From positions 1-10,217 of the forward strand of contig JAEYZR010000146.1 of NCBI GenBank assembly GCA_023427945.1: a stretch of DNA of 10,217 bases. Reading direction: 5' to 3'. Source of the stretch: Pseudomonadota bacterium (GTDB lineage: Bacteria; Pseudomonadota; Gammaproteobacteria; Burkholderiales; Burkholderiaceae_B). Position 1 is the first letter of the stretch, and the number at the start of each line of letters is the position of its first letter. A program made the position numbers and the translations under genes. The notes beneath the pieces are model-generated. The model saw only the letters and a program-made list of their open reading frames with translations. It was not told the DNA's origin and searched no databases. Below are positions 1 through 6,118 of this stretch, in pieces.

Positions 1-1
1 A

Positions 2-409
2 GCAGATACTGATCTCTGGCGAGCCCGCGAAGCGCAGGAGTCGCGTCGCCTGAACCCGACCGGATCATCGCCGTTCGTTGATCATCGATTTGATCTCGGC
101 ACCAGGAAGTCGGCCACAAGCCGGAAAGGCCGGGCCAGCAGGACCGATGCGATAAACGCCACCCCTCCCATGGGCGACGTCCTGGAGCAAACGACCGGAA
201 ACATTGCTGTCTTGCGGCATCTTATCGATCACGTGCTGCCCACCCTGCCGATGCCGCAGGAAGTGAGGCAATGTGCCTGCTCCTTGTTTGCCGAGGATAT
301 GGACCACCATCTGCGCGTACTCGATGCGACGGAGCACGATGGCAAAGAACAGGATACTGATGGAAAACTTGAACAGTCAGAGCGTGCAGTGGCTGTGCCG
401 CAGAGCTGA
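2..409 (+). CDS. sctX: SctX (YscX)-like T3SS protein, partial, frame uncertain
   Basis: This reading frame is open from the left edge to a TGA at 407-409 and has no certain start in the window. The best-supported part is the C-terminal half (from about 150), a helical stretch including LFAEDMDHHLRVLD. The assignment rests mainly on position: in Yersinia yscX lies just before yscY and yscV, and here the following genes are SctY-like and SctV. YscX is a small early export substrate chaperoned by YscY. The N-terminal part is odd. RRLNPT is read in this frame (44-61), but a stretch recalling the conserved YscX core (RRSLIIDL..APG) is read one base over at 69-110. The gene may therefore be frame-disrupted or contain sequence errors. 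The frame overlaps sctY by 50 bp; another frame ends in TGATG at 358-362 over the sctY start. Moderate to low confidence. Confidence 0.45.
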   Translation, partial: ADTDLWRAREAQESRRLNPTGSSPFVDHRFDLGTRKSATSRKGRASRTDAINATPPMGDVLEQTTGNIAVLRHLIDHVLPTLPMPQEVRQCACSLFAEDMDHHLRVLDATEHDGKEQDTDGKLEQSERAVAVPQS

Positions 410-695
410 GTTGCTGTCGGAAAACGGCTATGTTCACCGCGGGCTGGTATATCAACTGGTCGCCTACCATATGCAGCCCCTGGATCAGGCGGTATTGCAT
501 GGTCTGGCAAAAATGTTCACCTTGGCTGGCGACGGGTCACGCGCGCTGGAAGTCATCCGCAAACTGGAGGCCCTCGGCGTGGATGAGGCGCATCTGTCAT
601 TGCTGCGGGCGAACGCCTACCTTGTGATGGGAGATACCGAAGAGACCGCGAAAATATTGGCCCGGCACCTCACTGCGCCGGGTTGGATCGCATGA
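360..695 (+). CDS. sctY: SctY (YscY)-like TPR chaperone of the T3SS
   Basis: The product is a 111-residue, all-helical protein with TPR-like repeats: roughly residues 7-30, 33-65 (QPLDQAVLHGLAKMFTLAGD), and 74-105 (LLRANAYLVMGDTEETAKIL). YscY is a comparable small TPR protein of about 114 residues. It binds YscX and the cytosolic part of SctV and is needed for export of early substrates. The ATG at 360 is chosen because AGGA (351-354) lies 5 bases upstream and the first repeat helix begins soon after. An upstream ATG at 273 would add an arginine-rich tail with no family counterpart. The stop overlaps the sctV start as ATGA (692-695), indicating translational coupling. It could instead be another T3SS TPR chaperone; the place directly before sctV favours SctY. 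Confidence 0.65.
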   Translation: MENLNSQSVQWLCRRAELLSENGYVHRGLVYQLVAYHMQPLDQAVLHGLAKMFTLAGDGSRALEVIRKLEALGVDEAHLSLLRANAYLVMGDTEETAKILARHLTAPGWIA

Positions 696-2839
696 AAGCG
701 ACGATCAATCGTATCCTTGGCCAAGCCTCGCAGCGCAGTGACCTGATCGTCGCCACCATCATCCTGACTGCCGTGGTGATGATGATCATCCCCTTCCCCA
801 CTTATGTGGTGGACGTGATGGTGGGCTTCAATATTGCGTTTGCGGTTCTCATTCTGATCGTTGCGCTGTACAGCGCCAGGGCCGTTGATTTTTCAGTGCT
901 CCCTCCCGTTATCCTGCTGAGCACACTGTTTCGCCTGGCGCTTTCGATCACCACGACCCGCCTCATCCTGCGCGATGCAGATGCGGGCGAAATCGTCGCC
1001 GCCTTCGGTGAGTACGTGATCGCCGGCGACGTGGTCGTAGGCATAGTGATCTTCCTCATCATCACGATCGCTCAATTCATCGTGATCACCAAAGGCGCCG
1101 AACGGGTCGCGGAAGTGGGTGCGCGTTTCACCCTGGATGCCATGCCGGGCAAACAAATGAGTATCGACGCCGATCTGCGCAATGGTGATATCGATCAACC
1201 CCAGGCAAAGGCTCGCCGCTTGAATCTCGAGCGCGAAAGCCAGCTTTTCGGTGCGATGGACGGTGCCATGAAGTTCGTGAAAGGCGATGCCATTGCGTGC
1301 CTGGTGATCCTGTTTGTCAACCTGTTCGGTGGCATTGTCATTGGCACCATGCGCCACGGCATGTCGTTCTCGGAAGCAACCCGTGTCTACTCACTGTTGA
1401 CAGTCGGAGATGGTTTGATCGCGCAGTTGCCTGCGCTGATGACCGCTGTGGCCGCTGGCATCGTCGTCACCCGCGTGAGTTCGGACCGCGAGCTTGACCT
1501 GGGTGCGGAGATCGTCGAGCAGCTTGGCGCAAACAGCAAAGTGCTTGGGCTTTGCACCGCCATCCTGATTTTTCTGGCATTGGTGCCAGGATTTCCCGCC
1601 CATGTCTTTCTGGGATTTGCACTGCTTTGCGGGGCTGCCGCCTATGCCGCACGCCGTAAACGACAAGAAGCGCAAGCGCGGCCACCATTGCAGACCGAAA
1701 GCGATAGCGTCATCGAGCCCGAGCAGGCGCAGGCGCCCGCCGCGCAGCAAACCGCGGAGAACTGGAGCGAACCGCCCGCCGGTCGTCTGCTGTTGTGCGT
1801 GAACCCGGCAACGGCCCGGAAGCTGCAGTTGAATGCACTGCAACATGCCCTTGCCGATGCCTGCGCACGTGCTGAGCAGGCATTGGGCGTGCCCTTTGCC
1901 AGTGCCGGTTTCAGACAGGATCCAGCATTGTCCGAGTCGGTGTTCAGCATCTGCATCGATGGTGTTCCTGTGTCAGGTGCGACATTGCACGAGGGCTGCG
2001 TATTCATGTTCAACGATTTACAGCTCGTCGAGATGTTGAACGTGACCCAAAAGGAGCGGCTCAGTTTTGACGGCAAAGATGCCGTCTGGATCCCGGAACA
2101 ATCTGCCCAGGACCTTGAAAAGCTTGGTGCCACCTGCCTGTACGCCGAAGAAGTGCTGGGGGAGTATCTGCTGGCCACCCAGATTCGCCATGCCCCCGAA
2201 TTTCTTGGCGTTCAGGAAGCGCGCCAGCTCCTGGGCGAGATGGAGCACTCTCACCCAGAGCTGGTTCGACAGGCGCTGCAAGGGGTTGCACTGCAACGCC
2301 TGGCGGAAGTGCTGCGGCGCCTGCTTGAGGAGCGCGTGAGCATCAGAAATCTGCGCGCCATTCTGGAAAGCGTGGTGCAGATTGGCGATACCGCATCGGT
2401 CCCTGTCCTGGTCGAAAACATACGGGCGGCATTGGCCCGACATATTTGCCACCAGTATGCCGACATGCATCGAACCATCGGCGTCTATGTCCTCTCTCGC
2501 GAACTGGAGCAAGACATCCGCAAACAGGCCTCCTCGGGAGAAACAAGAGCCAATGCGCTGTCGACAGAGCTGAGCCAGGCGTTGGTGTCTGCGGTGCAGT
2601 CCGCAAGGCGCGGCACCTCTGCCACGAACGAGCCCGTGCTCATGGTCGCAGCAGATATGCGCCGATACCTGCGCCAGCACCTGAGCAAGCACGGATTGAC
2701 GATCCCGGTGATGGCTTACTCCGAACTCGTGCCAGGTTACGTGTCTCATCCCCTGGCGATCCTGGGCGCCGACGGCAGCCTGGAAATTCCTTCACCCACG
2801 CAGACCAGCCAGGATCTCCCCTTGAAGGAGGCTGCGTGA
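692..2839 (+). CDS. sctV: SctV, T3SS export-gate protein (FHIPEP family)
   Basis: This is the large inner-membrane subunit of the export apparatus (LcrD/HrcV/RhcV/BcrD, flagellar FlhA homologue). Its C-terminal half forms the cytosolic ring that receives chaperone-substrate complexes and couples proton flow to export. The product has 715 residues, normal for the family. Hydrophobic segments begin at about residue 17 and continue through the first 110 residues, with more at about 110-135, 200-222, 240-260 and 285-325. The FHIPEP signature is clear: LFRLALSITTTRLIL near 80, then EVGARFTLDAMPGKQMSIDA at about 145-165. An Ala/Gln/Glu/Pro-rich linker (about 325-358) leads to the soluble ring domain. 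ATG 692 is chosen because it overlaps the sctY stop as ATGA; a TTG at 683 would add three residues. No strong ribosome-binding site is visible, consistent with coupling. The stop overlaps the secretin start. Confidence 0.97.
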   Translation: MKATINRILGQASQRSDLIVATIILTAVVMMIIPFPTYVVDVMVGFNIAFAVLILIVALYSARAVDFSVLPPVILLSTLFRLALSITTTRLILRDADAGEIVAAFGEYVIAGDVVVGIVIFLIITIAQFIVITKGAERVAEVGARFTLDAMPGKQMSIDADLRNGDIDQPQAKARRLNLERESQLFGAMDGAMKFVKGDAIACLVILFVNLFGGIVIGTMRHGMSFSEATRVYSLLTVGDGLIAQLPALMTAVAAGIVVTRVSSDRELDLGAEIVEQLGANSKVLGLCTAILIFLALVPGFPAHVFLGFALLCGAAAYAARRKRQEAQARPPLQTESDSVIEPEQAQAPAAQQTAENWSEPPAGRLLLCVNPATARKLQLNALQHALADACARAEQALGVPFASAGFRQDPALSESVFSICIDGVPVSGATLHEGCVFMFNDLQLVEMLNVTQKERLSFDGKDAVWIPEQSAQDLEKLGATCLYAEEVLGEYLLATQIRHAPEFLGVQEARQLLGEMEHSHPELVRQALQGVALQRLAEVLRRLLEERVSIRNLRAILESVVQIGDTASVPVLVENIRAALARHICHQYADMHRTIGVYVLSRELEQDIRKQASSGETRANALSTELSQALVSAVQSARRGTSATNEPVLMVAADMRRYLRQHLSKHGLTIPVMAYSELVPGYVSHPLAILGADGSLEIPSPTQTSQDLPLKEAA
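2825..2831 (+). promoter_or_regulatory. Strong ribosome-binding site for the secretin gene
   Basis: AAGGAGG lies inside the 3' end of sctV, 4 bases before a GTG (2836-2838) that overlaps the sctV TGA as GTGA. It is the best Shine-Dalgarno match near the start of the secretin gene. It argues for GTG 2836 over the first in-frame ATG at 2881, which has no recognisable site. Confidence 0.7.
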
Positions 2840-4269
2840 CATCTCGGCGAACGCTACATCGTCCCGCGACACCTCGAAATATGCTCACGAACCACATGAA
2901 TCGCGTCAGGTCAGTCTTTTTTTGCCTGCCACGATGGCACGCGCTGTTATGGCACCTCATGGTGCGCAAGCTGACACTGCCGCAGCCTGGAGGCACTTCT
3001 CTGTGCGCCCGATCGGTCGCCGCCATCTTGTTGAGTTCGATGGCGATGGCCCCGGCCGCATGGGCAATGGATGCCTCGCCAGCCATTGCCCTGGGCAAGA
3101 GCGACGGCCGTATTCTGCGGTTCCAGACCGAAGTGGACTCGATTGTGATCGCAGACGAATCCGTGGCGGATGTGCAGATCATCACTAGCCGTTCTGCGTA
3201 TCTTTTTGGCAAATCGATCGGTACCACGCGTATTACCGCGCTGGACGCCAGGCAGAACGTCGTGACCGACACGGAAGTGCGCGTAGGCACAGGCGCCACC
3301 GAAGATCCGGTTCAGGAGCGTGCAGCCGGAAGGCGGGTGGTGGCCAGCGGCAGTGTGAAAGACCTGAGCGCCGCCGTGCAACAGAGTGCGTTGTTGGCCG
3401 GCCATGCTGACAGTGGCGTGCAGTCGGTGAACATGATGACGCAGTCAGACTTGCCACAGATCAATCTGCGTGTGCGCTTCGCCGAAGTATCCAGACAGGA
3501 GTTGCTGGTCTACGGAGTCAACTGGAGTGCCCTGTTCAATTCCGGCTCCTTTTCCTTTGGCCTGGTCACCGGGGGGCCACTGGGGACCGGGCAATTGGCC
3601 ACCAATACCATTTCAGGCGGATTCCGTTCCGGCAGTGCCAACATAGACTTGCTATTGGATGCACTGCAGAGCAATGGCGTGCTGGAAATTCTGGCCGAAC
3701 CAAACATCACGACCGTCACGGGCCGCACGGCAAGCTTTCTTGCAGGCGGCGAGATCCCGGTGCCTGTGCCCGTGAATCGGGACATGATCGGCATCGATTA
3801 CAAACCCTACGGTGTCTCCCTGGTGTTTACGCCGACCCTGCTGCCGAATGACCGGATATCGTTACAGGTGCGCCCGGAAGTCAGCACGCTATCGAGTGCG
3901 GGGCTGGTGGAAATCGCCGGCGTCAATGTGCCGTCGTTCAGCGTGCGTCGCGCTGATACGCAAGTCGAGATGGCCAGCGGTCAGACATTTGCGATAGCGG
4001 GGCTTTTTCAACGCAATGGAGCATCGGATATCGACAAGCTGCCGGTGCTGGGTGACATCCCTATTCTGGGGCAATTGTTCCAGTCCAAGAGGTTTCAGCG
4101 CAATGAAACCGAACTGGTCATCCTGATCACACCTTATCTGGTCAGACCGGTGTCCGGAAAATCGAGTGCGACGCCGCTGGATGCCTCGCGCGAGAATCCA
4201 GCCCGATTGGTCGCCGACTCGCCGGCAGGCTTGCAGAATGCCTCGGACTTCGGCTTCTATGTGTATTAG
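2836..4269 (+). CDS. sctC: Tad/CpaC-type secretin acting as T3SS outer-membrane ring
   Basis: The product (477 residues from GTG 2836) is an outer-membrane channel of the secretin family. After a signal peptide (hydrophobic SVAAILLSSMAM, likely cut after AWA near residue 77) comes a CpaC/RcpA-type N-terminal domain at about 92-148 (ILRFQTEVDSIVIADE, then SRSAYLFGKSIGTTRI). A BON-like segment follows at about 169-190 (ASGSVKDLSAAVQ), then the secretin core at about 209-440. The core shows VRFAEVSRQELLVYGVNW, LEILAEPNITTVTGRTASFL, GGEIPVPV, VPSFSVRRADTQVEM and LPVLGDIPILGQLFQS. Known relatives are Tad-pilus CpaC/RcpA and rhizobial RhcC2, which adjoins rhcV; the place directly after sctV implies it is the T3SS secretin. 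YscC-type N-terminal repeats are absent, so a separate N-terminal piece (RhcC1/NolW-like) may lie elsewhere. The start is uncertain: GTG 2836 has the ribosome-binding site but gives an unusually long pre-signal stretch; ATG 2881 is the alternative. Confidence 0.9.
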   Translation: MTSRRTLHRPATPRNMLTNHMNRVRSVFFCLPRWHALLWHLMVRKLTLPQPGGTSLCARSVAAILLSSMAMAPAAWAMDASPAIALGKSDGRILRFQTEVDSIVIADESVADVQIITSRSAYLFGKSIGTTRITALDARQNVVTDTEVRVGTGATEDPVQERAAGRRVVASGSVKDLSAAVQQSALLAGHADSGVQSVNMMTQSDLPQINLRVRFAEVSRQELLVYGVNWSALFNSGSFSFGLVTGGPLGTGQLATNTISGGFRSGSANIDLLLDALQSNGVLEILAEPNITTVTGRTASFLAGGEIPVPVPVNRDMIGIDYKPYGVSLVFTPTLLPNDRISLQVRPEVSTLSSAGLVEIAGVNVPSFSVRRADTQVEMASGQTFAIAGLFQRNGASDIDKLPVLGDIPILGQLFQSKRFQRNETELVILITPYLVRPVSGKSSATPLDASRENPARLVADSPAGLQNASDFGFYVY

Positions 4270-4281
4270 ACGGAAAGAAAC

Positions 4282-4665
4282 ATGACGCGGATTGCGGCAG
4301 GCAGTGTGATGGCGATGGGTCTGGGCCTATCCCTGCTCGGATGTACCCAGATGTCGGAATCGGGATACTCGGACCGTTATCGCCCACTCATGTCCGCCAC
4401 CGAAACGGATGTGCGTTATCTGCCGCAGGCCTGCCTGGCACCAGACATGATCGGCACCCAGGCACGCCTGCCGCCGGGTTGTGCCAATGCCTTGAACCTG
4501 GCGGAGATGGTGGTCGATCAAAAGGATCTTGGTCGCGGCCGCGAAATGGGGCCCGCCCTGGTCGCTCCCGCGGCAGCTGCCGTAGAGCGCTATCTGGGCG
4601 TCAGGGACGACGACAATGAAGAGCGTCGCGAACGGCTGGAGCGCGAGTCGAATATCGCGAACTGA
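4282..4665 (+). CDS. Small lipoprotein with CpaD-like C-terminal motif
   Basis: The product has 127 residues. A short signal ends in the lipobox LSLLGC with Cys21 as the predicted lipidated residue. Residues 64-92 read PPGCANALNLAEMVV and then DLGRGREMGPA. This resembles the GCA-x-NLA-x-MV-x(3)-DL pattern near the C-terminus of CpaD-type Tad-pilus lipoproteins, which partner the CpaC secretin. The tail is highly charged (DDDNEERRERLERE). Two further cysteines (51 and 67) could pair. At 127 residues it is much shorter than a full CpaD, as if only the end of that protein were kept. It starts 12 bp after the secretin stop, behind a weak GGAAAG, so it is probably in the same operon. Inferred role: pilotin or accessory lipoprotein for the secretin, similar in place to the small lipoprotein near rhcC2 in rhizobial T3SS islands. 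Confidence 0.8.
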   Translation: MTRIAAGSVMAMGLGLSLLGCTQMSESGYSDRYRPLMSATETDVRYLPQACLAPDMIGTQARLPPGCANALNLAEMVVDQKDLGRGREMGPALVAPAAAAVERYLGVRDDDNEERRERLERESNIAN

Positions 4666-4686
4666 GCACGATTGGCCCTGCTCAGT
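4661..4686. terminator. Inverted repeat between convergent genes
   Basis: ACTGAGC (4661-4667) and GCTCAGT (4680-4686) form a perfect 7-bp stem around a 12-base loop. The repeat covers the stop codons of both converging genes: TGA at 4663-4665 on the plus strand and its mirror at 4682-4684 on the minus strand. There is no T-run on either side, so a bidirectional intrinsic terminator is possible but weakly supported. Confidence 0.35.
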
Positions 4687-5482
4687 CTGGCGTAAACGTC
4701 GGATTGATGCCGATGGCCGAGGCCCGTTCGAACGGATCGGATAACGCGCTGATGCGTTTTGCGCGGGCCAGGAGCGCAGCCCGCGCCGGCGCGGGCATGC
4801 CACGCAATACCTTTTCAGCCTGCTTGTCTTCCTGGGCGAGCACCAGTATCAGCGCCTGGCGTTGAATGTGGTGCACCTGGGCCAGCGGCGAGGCCGCCAC
4901 GGCATTGATCTGCCGGATCGCATCGGGCATTTCGTCAGCCAAGGCGTACACCACGGCCTGATTCGCCTTGATCTCCAGGTTCGAAGGCGCCAGCGACACC
5001 GCCATCGCCATTGCCTGGTGAGCCTGGGCGAAGTCGCCGTTGAGCGTCGCGGCAATGCCCAGAAGATTGTAGGCGCTGTACGTATTGACGATTGGCGCCG
5101 CAGTCGATATCAGTGCTTGCGCCCGTTCGGTATTGTGTTCGAGCAAGGCGGCATAGCCCAGTCCGAGCATGGCCTCGGGGTCTTGCTCGCGCAGCTGGTA
5201 CACCTTCCTGAAGGCTTGTGCGGCGCTTTGAGAATTACCGTTGCGCAGATAGGCCTGGCCCAGCGCAAGTTGTATGTCCGGATTGTCCGGCATCGATGCG
5301 GCGGCACGCTCGTATAGCGTGACCGCAGATGTCACGTCACCTCGGCGGGAAAGATCCTCCGCCAGGCGGGTCAAGCGTATATCCTGTGTAGACGAGGTAG
5401 GGCGGGTTGCGCACCCGCCCAATAACACCAGCATCAAAATGGTGGGCAGGCACTTGCGAGTCAGGTCTGTCACATCGAGCAC
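4682..5482 (-). CDS. TadD-like TPR lipoprotein
   Basis: The product has 266 residues. A basic N-terminus (TRK), a hydrophobic core (PTILMLVLL) and the lipobox LLGGC (Cys24) predict a lipoprotein. Tandem TPRs fill most of the rest: about 36-65 (LAEDLSRRGDVTSAVTLYER), 70-100 (IQLALGQAYLRNGNSQSAAQ), 105-135 (AMLGLGYAALLEHNTERAQA), 140-170 (NLLGIAATLNGDFAQAHQAM), then a weaker repeat to about 200. TPR lipoproteins of this kind (TadD) accompany CpaC/RcpA secretins in Tad loci, and a TPR gene (y4yS) accompanies rhcV and rhcC2 in rhizobial T3SS. It converges on the secretin and lipoprotein genes with only 16 bp between. Inferred role: assembly or stabilisation of the secretin. The start is GTG 5482 or GTG 5473 in the same frame; neither has a clear ribosome-binding site, and an in-frame TAA lies eight codons further upstream. 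Confidence 0.88.
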   Translation of the reverse strand: MLDVTDLTRKCLPTILMLVLLGGCATRPTSSTQDIRLTRLAEDLSRRGDVTSAVTLYERAAASMPDNPDIQLALGQAYLRNGNSQSAAQAFRKVYQLREQDPEAMLGLGYAALLEHNTERAQALISTAAPIVNTYSAYNLLGIAATLNGDFAQAHQAMAMAVSLAPSNLEIKANQAVVYALADEMPDAIRQINAVAASPLAQVHHIQRQALILVLAQEDKQAEKVLRGMPAPARAALLARAKRISALSDPFERASAIGINPTFTPD

Positions 5483-5546
5483 TTTGGCAGAATCAATGTG
5501 CCATTAGATCGTTTTTGCATGACATAGTGATGAAGACCGCCCAAGC

Positions 5547-5570
5547 GCTCCTCGGCGCAGGCCAAGGAGC
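5547..5570 (-). terminator. GC-rich hairpin downstream of the NolX-like gene
   Basis: GCTCCT (5547-5552) pairs with AGGAGC (5565-5570). After one C/A mismatch, GGC (5554-5556) pairs with GCC (5561-5563) around the loop GCAG. The hairpin sits 14 bp past the stop of the minus-strand gene ending at 5584 and before the TPR lipoprotein gene. No T-run follows, so it may be a weak terminator or a transcript-end stabiliser. Confidence 0.4.
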
Positions 5571-5583
5571 AGTAGCGACAGGA

Positions 5584-6045
5584 TCAGTTCTGAGGACGTT
5601 GCTTGGATGAGTCCAGCGAAGCCTTGCGTTCGGTCGTGACTTCAGTGACGTGGGCCGACAGTGAAATCGCCCGATCAAAGGCGTCCTGCATATTGGCGAT
5701 GGACTCGACGGCGGTGCCGTTCAGGCCGCCCCCGGCAGCCCATTCGAAATTCCAGACACCAGAGAGCCCGTCGGCTCCGGCGACATCATGGGTCTCGATG
5801 GCGGTGAAAACATCGGGATGGCGCAGCATGTACTGAGCGGCGGCCGAGACCTCGCGGGGTACGGCGCCCGACGTATCGTTGGCCAACTTGGCCAGCTCGC
5901 TGGAGTGAATGGCAGACTTGCCCTTTTCTTTCAGGTAGTCCGCCACGATCTGACTGGACTTCGAGATATTCAGCTTCTGTTCGAACGCCAGAGCTGCTGT
6001 GTCTTGAGGGGATGAAAAGCTGTTGGGAGCATGTACGGCAGTCAC
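5584..6045 (-). CDS. Probable T3SS-secreted protein with one HrpF/NolX-like repeat
   Basis: The product has 153 residues, no signal peptide or membrane segment, and a Ser/Thr/Ala-rich N-terminus of the kind common in T3SS substrates. Residues 32-104 resemble the repeat of HrpF/NolX (NopX): a helix-rich part (IVADYLKEKGKSAIHSSELA), then AAAQYMLRHPDVFTAIET, then an acidic turn with ADGL. In HrpF and NolX several such units precede a membrane-active C-terminus; here there is one unit and a polar tail, so a pore former is unlikely. GTG 6045 is preferred because AAGGAG lies 7 bases upstream. In-frame ATGs at 6084, 6111 and 6135 lack ribosome-binding sites, and the last two would give long leaders. 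Placement beside T3SS structural genes supports a substrate, harpin-like factor or translocator accessory. Similarity is judged by eye; the function is inferred. Confidence 0.68.
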   Translation of the reverse strand: MTAVHAPNSFSSPQDTAALAFEQKLNISKSSQIVADYLKEKGKSAIHSSELAKLANDTSGAVPREVSAAAQYMLRHPDVFTAIETHDVAGADGLSGVWNFEWAAGGGLNGTAVESIANMQDAFDRAISLSAHVTEVTTERKASLDSSKQRPQN

Positions 6046-6052
6046 GGATTTT

Positions 6053-6058
6053 CTCCTT
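6053..6058 (-). promoter_or_regulatory. Ribosome-binding site deciding a GTG start
   Basis: On the minus strand AAGGAG lies 7 bases before GTG 6043-6045. It is the only good Shine-Dalgarno match in front of any candidate start of the NolX-like gene, so it sets the N-terminus at residues VTAVHAPNSFSS. Confidence 0.7.
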
Positions 6059-6103
6059 GAGGGCTGTGTGAGGGGCTCGCTCATTGTGATTCGTTCGTGT
6101 TGC

Positions 6104-6113
6104 ACATGCATGT
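6104..6113. repeat. 10-bp perfect palindrome in the gap between the two blocks
   Basis: ACATGCATGT is its own reverse complement. It lies in the 73-bp gap between the metabolic operon's last gene (stop at 6119) and the NolX-like gene (start 6045), about 60 bp before that start. It could be a small operator, but a single short palindrome is weak evidence. I see no convincing -35/-10 pair in this gap. Confidence 0.2.
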
Positions 6114-6118
6114 CACTG

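Noticed and set aside
2018..2749. Open frame of 243 codons on the minus strand within sctV
   Set aside because: It is antisense to the conserved SctV ring domain and has no ribosome-binding site or recognisable motif.
2446..2835. Upstream in-frame extension of the secretin gene
   Set aside because: The region encodes the SctV C-terminus in another frame. The extended secretin reading is Arg/Pro-rich and lacks family similarity, while a strong ribosome-binding site marks GTG 2836.
5483..6118. Hrp-box, PIP-box or tts-box type promoter for the minus-strand T3SS genes
   Set aside because: I searched the gaps at 5483-5583 and 6046-6118 for paired TTCG or TTCGC elements and for -35/-10 pairs and found nothing convincing.
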